Below, piece by piece: positions 6,436-10,975 of a stretch of DNA of 10,975 nucleotides. Position 1 is the first letter of the stretch. Each line of letters begins with the position of its first letter. Both the position numbers and the translations under genes were made by a program. The notes beneath the pieces were generated by a model. It ran no database searches, was not told the origin of the DNA, and worked only from the letters and a program-made list of their open reading frames with translations. Location of the stretch: assembly GCA_964489215.1 (NCBI GenBank), contig CAZAYB010000099.1, positions 1-10,975 of the forward strand, read 5' to 3'. The DNA is from CAZAYB01 sp964489215. GTDB taxonomy: Bacteria; Planctomycetota; Phycisphaerae; Sedimentisphaerales; Anaerohalosphaeraceae.

Positions 6436-7435
6436 CTATAAATGCAAGTTCTTCTTTTTCATTGGCTTCTCTAAGCGGAGTAGTAACCTCTTCTCTGGCC
6501 TCTTCCACTTCCTTCTTCCTCGGTTCGCCCATAAGAGCAGTTTCCTCGTCGATCATCTGAACCGCACGTTCCGATACATTCGAACGTACTTTTTCGATAA
6601 CGGCCGGACTTGCATTGAAAAGTGCCTTGGCAAGGACACTCGCATCCACTTTCCGAAGGGCTTCCTGCAATGAACGGTCTTCGATTTTTGGAATATCTTC
6701 CCATGTTACCATAAGAGCCCTTACCATCTTGCCCGTATCCTCATCATTCTCCTCCAGCTCACCTATCAAAGCATCGCGCCTGTTCTTCTCAAGACCACTC
6801 AAAACAATAGCAACCTTACGCAAAGCCTCCTTCGGAAGTATCTCTTCCATCGGGGCACCATCCTCACTGGTAAGTTCAACAAGACGCTTACAAATTATCT
6901 CTCCAATTCGACGCATCGTTCGAGGAGATACTTCCATAGGCTTGGTCATTCGCCAAACCGTCTTTAAACTTACCTCCTCCTCGAGACGGGACATAACCTC
7001 TGTACTCAGCTTCGGGGGAATACTCTGCAATACCAAAGCTATCGCCTGAGGGGACTCACGCTCAAGGGCCATCGCAAGCTGCTGAGCAGGAGCAGATGCT
7101 ATAGCGATAAAAGGGTCCTTGTCATGAATCGCCTTTTGCATTTTGGCCTGAAGCTCCGCTGCCTTTTCCTTGTTCGCATCGCTCTTGAGCATTGTATTGA
7201 CAAAACTTTTAACATTAAGAGCTCGTTTGCTGCCCTGCTGAAGTTCAACAGCAAACTGCTTGATAATATCCAGAGCCTTATCTGCATCATTGTATTTACT
7301 GGCCTCAATCTGGCTCATCTCTACAGCCAATTCCTGAAGAGTCTCCTCAGGATAATCCTTCAAAAGCTCCTCTGCCGTAGCCTCATCCAGGTTCATCAGT
7401 AACATAGCCGCCTTGCGTTTACCGCCGCTGAACAT
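6428..7435 (-). CDS. fliG: FliG, flagellar motor switch protein (divergent)
   Basis: The 335-residue product has normal FliG length and order. The N-terminal domain begins GGKRKAAMLLMNLDEATAEE (4-23), matching the FliF-binding part. The middle domain contains MALERESPQAIALVLQSIPP (122-141), and the C-terminal torque domain begins near WEDIPKIEDRSLQEALRKVD (245-264). FliG joins the MS ring to the C ring and receives torque from MotA. Signature motifs are altered: EHPQ reads ESPQ (127-130), MFxF reads MVTW (242-245), and the position aligned to E. coli Lys264 is Phe273. Arg290, Glu297, Glu298 and Arg306 align with Arg281, Asp288, Asp289 and Arg297, so most of the stator-facing charges remain. 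It starts 3 nt after fliF, with AGGAGG inside the fliF end. The family call is firm; the motor-residue alignment was done by eye. Confidence 0.96.
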   Translation of the reverse strand: MFSGGKRKAAMLLMNLDEATAEELLKDYPEETLQELAVEMSQIEASKYNDADKALDIIKQFAVELQQGSKRALNVKSFVNTMLKSDANKEKAAELQAKMQKAIHDKDPFIAIASAPAQQLAMALERESPQAIALVLQSIPPKLSTEVMSRLEEEVSLKTVWRMTKPMEVSPRTMRRIGEIICKRLVELTSEDGAPMEEILPKEALRKVAIVLSGLEKNRRDALIGELEENDEDTGKMVRALMVTWEDIPKIEDRSLQEALRKVDASVLAKALFNASPAVIEKVRSNVSERAVQMIDEETALMGEPRKKEVEEAREEVTTPLREANEKEELAFIDE

Positions 7436-7438
7436 TTC

Positions 7439-9010
7439 TTATGATTCCTCCTGAAGCCAGCTTGCAAATAATTGTTTAACTGCCTGAGGGTTCTCCTTGA
7501 ACTTAGAAGAAACATGCTGCCTAAGAGCAGTCAGAGGATCCTGTTCTCCATCCGTCAATAAACCAAGACCTGCAATCTCAACCTTCTCCTCCTTATCCTC
7601 GGCTGATTCACCAGTACCTGCCTTACCCATCGCGCGGGTGAATATCCAAAGAACTACAAGGGCACATACCGAAAGAATTCCCATAGAAAGCTGACGAGCT
7701 ATCTCAATATACTTATCCATCTTTTCATAACCGTCTGGACCGGTAATCAATGTCGCAGGACGATGGAAAGGTGCCTCGATTACACTCAATGCCTCTATAC
7801 CCTCTTCATTTATCAAAAGCTTGGGGCCAACTGCATTGCGTATTATCTCCTTGACCTGCTCAATATCCATCAGCTTCTCAGGTGCCCCGCTGACCGCTGC
7901 AACTTCTGAACCTTCTTCTTCACCAACCTCTGTACCCGGAATACTCGAAACTTCTGGATTCTTATTAAGATCTACAACAGCAGAAACACTAAGCGAAACT
8001 ATCCTGCCCGGAGTATCCATCTTCTCGATAAGTGTCTCTGGAAGCTTAAGCTTTGTCTCAATTGTCTGTTCGCTTTGTTCACTCGTCTGTGCTGTAGACT
8101 CGCTTTCCTCACCAGCCTCATTCTTTTCTTCGGTAGAATTCTTTGTGATTATCTCCTCTGACGCAATACCCTTTTCATATTCTTTGCGAACAGTCTTCTG
8201 AGCCGTCATGTCAATAACACTGCTTACCTTAACAGAACTTCGGCCGGGACCAAGAATAGTATCAAGCATATCCTGAACTTTACCCGCTATCACCTCATCA
8301 ACTCGCTGCTGATAATCCATAAAAGTATTAGCCGTAGATACTATACTGTCATCCTTAGATTTAGAAGAAAGCATACGCCCCTGACAGTCTACTATCGTAA
8401 CATCCTCAGGCTTTAAACCGTCCACTGCACCGCTTACAAGATTCGATATCGCAGCAACACTCGTCATGCTCAGCCGCCAACCTGCCCGCAGCTTTAAAAC
8501 AACTGAAGCCGTCGCCTCTTCAGGAGCCGTCGTAAACAGCGTCTCCTCCGGACGAACAATATGAACCCTCGAAAACTCGACTCCCTCTATCATCTGAATA
8601 GTCTTGGCAAGCTCATCCTGAGTCGCCCTCGTAAGGTTCATCTGCTGAACCATAGGGCTTACCCCTATCTTCTGGTCATCAAATATCTTGTAACCGTCCT
8701 GCTTATCACCGGGCAAGCCGTCCTTGGCCATCTCAAGACGCATCTGATGAACACTCTTGGCAGGAACAAATACCGCTGTACCGCCCCCCCTGAGCTCATA
8801 ATTCACTTCAAGAGTGCTGAGCTTATCGGTAATCTGCGCCGCAACCTCAGGATCAAGATCCTTGTAAAGCAGACGCATCTCCGGACGTGTCGCCCAGGTC
8901 GTAAGCAAAAAGCCCGTAACACCGCACCCTATAAGAACTGACAATAGTACTGATTTTTGTACTATCCCCATCTTGTTCCACAATGCGTTTATCTTTTGAA
9001 CAAATCCCAT
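7439..9010 (-). CDS. fliF: FliF, flagellar MS-ring protein
   Basis: The 523-residue product has the full FliF layout. A first membrane helix lies at about 20-40. The YscJ/FliF ring-building region (about 42-220) includes GLPGDKQDGYKIFDD (98-112), LTRATQDELAKTIQMIEGVE (126-145) and SRVHIVRPEETLF (147-159). A second ring-building region spans about 225-345. A long acidic and Ser/Thr-rich insert, NSTEEKNEAGEESESTAQTS (291-310), continues to about 320. The second membrane helix lies at about 441-460. The cytoplasmic tail DPLTALRQHVSSKFKENPQA (491-510) and following VKQLFASWLQEES is the FliG-binding motif. The ATG at 9010 has an in-frame TAA two codons upstream and a distant GGAG (13 nt), so initiation may be weak. 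It follows fliE by 41 nt that include an 8-nt homopolymer. Confidence 0.97.
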   Translation of the reverse strand: MGFVQKINALWNKMGIVQKSVLLSVLIGCGVTGFLLTTWATRPEMRLLYKDLDPEVAAQITDKLSTLEVNYELRGGGTAVFVPAKSVHQMRLEMAKDGLPGDKQDGYKIFDDQKIGVSPMVQQMNLTRATQDELAKTIQMIEGVEFSRVHIVRPEETLFTTAPEEATASVVLKLRAGWRLSMTSVAAISNLVSGAVDGLKPEDVTIVDCQGRMLSSKSKDDSIVSTANTFMDYQQRVDEVIAGKVQDMLDTILGPGRSSVKVSSVIDMTAQKTVRKEYEKGIASEEIITKNSTEEKNEAGEESESTAQTSEQSEQTIETKLKLPETLIEKMDTPGRIVSLSVSAVVDLNKNPEVSSIPGTEVGEEEGSEVAAVSGAPEKLMDIEQVKEIIRNAVGPKLLINEEGIEALSVIEAPFHRPATLITGPDGYEKMDKYIEIARQLSMGILSVCALVVLWIFTRAMGKAGTGESAEDKEEKVEIAGLGLLTDGEQDPLTALRQHVSSKFKENPQAVKQLFASWLQEES

Positions 9011-9051
9011 GATTTAATGTTCGCTCCAAAAAAAAGCTCTATTCACAAATG

Positions 9052-9366
9052 TCAAACCTGCATCTTCATCGTTTCCTGATACGCCGTAATAAGCTTGTTA
9101 CGAACTCCAACAAGCATCTTGAAACTCATATCTGAGCGGGCAACATTAGCAACTACAGAATGAATATCCTCAGTCTTACCGGTCAATAGATCCGTTATAG
9201 AAGCATTAGCATCCTGACCCTGATTATTAACGTCCTTAACCATATCGCTGCCTGTCTGGGCAAGGCTCTTATAACCTTCCTTGGCCTGACTTTTGCCCTG
9301 ACGCTCAACTCCGGGTTTGCTCAACTCACTTATACTGGGATTGAAATTTAATGAAAAATCTGCCAT
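9052..9366 (-). CDS. fliE: FliE, MS ring-rod junction protein
   Basis: The 104-residue product is a normal-length FliE, which fills the junction between the FliF ring and the proximal rod and is among the first proteins exported. The N-terminal half is polar and variable. The C-terminal half is diagnostic: EDIHSVVANVARSDMSFKML (66-85) followed by VGVRNKLITAYQETMKMQV (86-104), matching the family pattern D-x-H-x-V-x-x-A...SF...V-x-V-R-N-K...A-Y-x-E-x-M-x-M-x-V. The ribosome-binding site AAGGAG is well placed 6 nt before the ATG. It stands in the standard flgB-flgC-fliE-fliF order, 41 nt after flgC. Confidence 0.97.
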   Translation of the reverse strand: MADFSLNFNPSISELSKPGVERQGKSQAKEGYKSLAQTGSDMVKDVNNQGQDANASITDLLTGKTEDIHSVVANVARSDMSFKMLVGVRNKLITAYQETMKMQV

Positions 9367-9407
9367 CTGGTCTCCTTACCATTATTAAAACCAATCTGTA
9401 AATTATT

Positions 9408-9821
9408 TTACCTCAAAAGCTCCAGAGAAGAAGTAACCATACTCTGATACCGCTTCAGCATAGCCGCGTTTGTCTGATAAGCTCGGCTAGCAAGATTGAA
9501 CTTGATAAGCTCGCTGGCGTAATTAATATTCGGCATCTTAACATATCCGTCAGCATTAGCATGAGGATGACTCGGATTAAGAACAAGCTTAAAATCGCTT
9601 TTGTCCTCTAATATCTCTCCAACCTTAACTCCCTTGACACCATCCTTCTCAGAAACTTCGAATATCGCATCCATTCGGCGATAAGGTTCACCATCTCCTG
9701 CGTCAGTTGTTCGAACATTGGCAATATTTGAACCGACTACCTCTACCTGCTTGCCGTGGGCGTTAAGACCCGAAACCGCAATATCAAGCGTACCAAAAAA
9801 ATTAGAGCCCTCTATATTCAT
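9408..9821 (-). CDS. flgC: FlgC, flagellar proximal rod protein
   Basis: The 137-residue product is a full-length FlgC, one of the short rod subunits that stack above FliE. The N-terminal helix carries SGLNAHGKQVEVVGSNIANV (17-36), the axial-protein start pattern. It is followed by DGEPYRRMDAIFEV (43-56) and by NPSHPHANADGYVKMPNIN (82-100), both specific to FlgC. The C-terminal helix holds ASRAYQTNAAMLKRYQSM (111-128), equivalent to the conserved ASRAYeaNv segment. A ribosome-binding site (AGAGGAT) precedes the ATG by about 7 nt. It lies 15 nt after flgB. Confidence 0.98.
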   Translation of the reverse strand: MNIEGSNFFGTLDIAVSGLNAHGKQVEVVGSNIANVRTTDAGDGEPYRRMDAIFEVSEKDGVKGVKVGEILEDKSDFKLVLNPSHPHANADGYVKMPNINYASELIKFNLASRAYQTNAAMLKRYQSMVTSSLELLR

Positions 9822-9836
9822 TTCTTATCCTCTCGA

Positions 9837-10199
9837 TTAACCGTTAGTTTTCATTGCCTGGTCCAACTGCTGATAACGCTTCTTCAGCAAAAGCATATAT
9901 GTCTTATGCTTTAAACTGTTTTCAACCATCGCTCCAACTTCACTGTTCATCGAAACATCATTTTTATTCTCATCTAATGCCGTATTCATCGGACGGTAAT
10001 ACTCACTCTCAAGATCTTTGAGATTGCTCTTCCTGCTGCGCTCTATAGACTCCTCAAGTATCTCCGAAAAACGAATATCTGCTCGCCGATAACCTGGCGT
10101 GTTCATATTCGCTACATTATTAGCGATTGCCTTTTGACGCTCTGTCTCTGCGCGATAACCTGCCTCCATAAAATTTATCATCTTCATATCATCAGCCAT
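9837..10199 (-). CDS. flgB: FlgB, flagellar proximal rod protein
   Basis: The 120-residue product is FlgB, a rod subunit. The N-terminus carries KAIANNVANMNTPGYRRADI (23-42), the axial-protein motif in its FlgB form, and the C-terminal part carries ENKNDVSMNSEVGAMVENSL (77-96), equivalent to the NDVs...E pattern of FlgB. I choose the ATG at 10199, not the start of the longer open frame at 10274, because a GGAG ribosome-binding site lies 6 nt upstream, the family begins at about this residue, and a near-perfect sigma-54 promoter (10242-10257) lies inside the would-be extension. It is the first gene of the long minus-strand operon, with a leader of about 32 nt. Confidence 0.96.
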   Translation of the reverse strand: MADDMKMINFMEAGYRAETERQKAIANNVANMNTPGYRRADIRFSEILEESIERSRKSNLKDLESEYYRPMNTALDENKNDVSMNSEVGAMVENSLKHKTYMLLLKKRYQQLDQAMKTNG

Positions 10200-10241
10200 G
10201 GCTTTTCTCCAAATAGATACTATGTCTCGATTTGAACCATG

Positions 10242-10257
10242 TGCAATATCTATGCCA
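10242..10257 (-). promoter_or_regulatory. Sigma-54 promoter of the flgB operon
   Basis: On the minus strand this reads TGGCAT-AGATA-TTGCA, a 10 of 11 match to TGGCAC-N5-TTGCA with the correct GG-N10-GC spacing. The predicted start of transcription is near 10231, 32 nt before the flgB ATG. Use of RpoN means an enhancer-binding activator is required, as is common for mid-hierarchy flagellar genes. It probably drives flgB through motB2. Confidence 0.85.
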
Positions 10258-10478
10258 AAACTCCTAAATATCAAAATCTATATACTTTTCACACACACAT
10301 CACCATATTTGAACGGTTATTCATATATTTTTCATAACTCACCGGACCCTTACCCCAGACATTACGCGCAAAACATCTATACACTCTGTCTGAATATAAC
10401 CGCCTGATAAACAAACTTGCTATAACCCCCAACTCAACCCTAATTCAAATGCATAAAGTAGTATAGCAAAAAAAAATT

Positions 10479-10501
10479 ACCGGAAAAATATGCCGACCGG
10501 T
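10479..10501. repeat. Inverted repeat ACCGG-N13-CCGGT in the divergent region
   Basis: ACCGG (10479-10483) and CCGGT (10497-10501; the full palindrome ACCGGT spans 10496-10501) form a short dyad. A third ACCGG lies at 10341-10345. It could be an activator site about 110-130 bp upstream of the fliK-like promoter. Such short arms may arise by chance. Confidence 0.25.
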
Positions 10502-10536
10502 GAAATCAAAACTAAAACATCTCACCTTACACCTCT

Positions 10537-10597
10537 GGGTTAATCTCTGTAAACTCTTGTAATAAATAGACATATCAAAAACAATCACAATTAACCC
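10537..10597. repeat. Spaced inverted repeat GGGTTAAT ... ATTAACCC upstream of the fliK-like promoter
   Basis: Two perfectly complementary 8-bp arms lie at 10537-10544 and 10590-10597. Their centres are 53 bp apart, about five helical turns, and the second arm ends 7 bp before the -24 element. This is a plausible paired binding site for an activator or repressor. The function is inferred from position only. Confidence 0.35.
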
Positions 10598-10604
10598 CTT
10601 CTCC

Positions 10605-10620
10605 TGGCACACAAATTGCA
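10605..10620 (+). promoter_or_regulatory. Consensus sigma-54 promoter of the fliK-like gene
   Basis: The sequence TGGCAC-ACAAA-TTGCA matches all 11 consensus positions of the RpoN promoter, with GG at 10606-10607 and GC at 10618-10619. Transcription should start near 10631, giving a leader of about 48 nt before the ATG at 10679. It faces away from the flgB promoter. Confidence 0.9.
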
Positions 10621-10678
10621 CTACATAAGATAATAATAAGTAAGGGCAGCTCTAATATTTACACAGGAGAATCATGAA

Positions 10679-10975
10679 ATGGATACTACCGCATTATTAA
10701 TGCAGAATACATCAAACAATAACAATGCTGAAAGAATCATTAACGCTCGAAACAACAGTTCACATATAAAAAACAGAATTTTCCAGGAAAATCAAGACAA
10801 TGACATAAGATCAAGGTCGCACAAACCAGATGATTTTAGGGAAGTACTCAAAAAGCAGGTAAACAAGGATGCCGACCCCCGAAATGACCAGACAGAACGA
10901 AAAAATAATGACAAGGAAAGCCAGCCCGTAACAACAGACCAGCAAACAACCGAACAGGCCCAGGTAAATGCAGAG
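10679..10975 (+). CDS. Probable FliK, hook-length control protein (N-terminal part, cut by window edge)
   Basis: The first 99 residues of an open frame that runs off the right edge, beginning MDTTALLMQNTSNNNNAER. The sequence is highly polar, rich in Asn, Gln, Asp and Lys, without membrane segments or cysteine, and has DDFREVLKKQV near residues 51-61, resembling the low-complexity N-terminus of FliK proteins. FliK is the exported ruler that sets hook length; its conserved C-terminal domain would lie outside the window. The start at 10679 has AGGAG 9 nt upstream. An overlapping ATG at 10674 opens only an 8-codon frame. A consensus sigma-54 promoter drives it, and a flagellar role follows from the divergent flgB operon. 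The FliK name rests on context and composition, so no symbol is given; another exported flagellar protein is possible. Confidence 0.6.
   Translation, partial: MDTTALLMQNTSNNNNAERIINARNNSSHIKNRIFQENQDNDIRSRSHKPDDFREVLKKQVNKDADPRNDQTERKNNDKESQPVTTDQQTTEQAQVNAE

Larger units (their letters stand above)
10258..10604. other. Divergent regulatory region between the two sigma-54 promoters
   Basis: These 347 bp lie between the flgB and fliK-like promoters. I see no gene: open frames are short, start inside the promoter or lack ribosome-binding sites. The region is AT-rich and contains inverted repeats (10479-10501 and 10537-10597), a diffuse pair related to CGGTTATTCA/TGAATATAACCG (about 10314-10402) and an A-tract near 10468-10477. 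Its position suits binding sites for a shared RpoN activator. Confidence 0.55.

Noticed and set aside
10200..10274. Upstream extension of the flgB frame by 25 residues
   Set aside because: The extension contains the sigma-54 promoter, lacks a ribosome-binding site and is not part of the FlgB family; the ATG at 10199 has a good site.
10674..10700. 8-codon ORF overlapping the fliK-like start (ATG at 10674)
   Set aside because: Only 4 nt from the AGGAG, too close; no peptide of interest. It could be a minor leader, but nothing supports it.

Overview
The window is one flagellar gene cluster from a Gram-negative, AT-leaning bacterium. Almost everything lies on the minus strand and reads from right to left: flgB, flgC, fliE, fliF, fliG, fliH, fliI, fliJ, a motE/flbB-like gene, motA, two tandem motB paralogues, then, after a 283-bp gap, fliO and the start of fliP, which runs off the left edge. 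At the right edge a plus-strand gene begins that is probably the hook-length regulator fliK. The organism cannot be named from this sequence. The gene order (rod and basal-body genes, export ATPase genes, a FlbB/MotE-type gene, stator genes, export-gate genes) and the divergent FliG recall spirochaete- or planctomycete-type flagellar clusters more than the enterobacterial arrangement. That is an inference.

Right part (about 10200-10975): a 479-bp region separates the divergent flgB and fliK-like genes. Each gene has a very good sigma-54 (RpoN) promoter: TGGCAT-N5-TTGCA facing flgB, and the full-consensus TGGCAC-N5-TTGCA facing the fliK-like gene. The DNA between them carries several inverted repeats that could be activator (enhancer-binding protein) sites. 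The flgB promoter also settles the flgB start codon.

Middle part (1084-10199): twelve genes are tightly packed, with overlaps or gaps of at most 41 bp, as in a single long operon. It builds the proximal rod (FlgB, FlgC, FliE), the MS ring and switch (FliF, FliG), the export ATPase complex (FliH, FliI, FliJ), and then a complete stator set (MotE-like, MotA, MotB1, MotB2).

Left part (1-1083): a gap holding a candidate third sigma-54 promoter and an inverted repeat leads into fliO and fliP of the export gate. The fliL, fliM and fliN genes that often sit before fliO are absent here.

The most unusual point is the pair of tandem, clearly different motB genes behind one motA. Both keep the ion-channel aspartate, but only the second keeps recognisable residues of the OmpA-type peptidoglycan-binding motif. 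This suggests a heterodimeric B subunit. FliG is also divergent at three of its signature motifs. Nothing in the window looks like a mobile element, CRISPR array, RNA gene or defence system.
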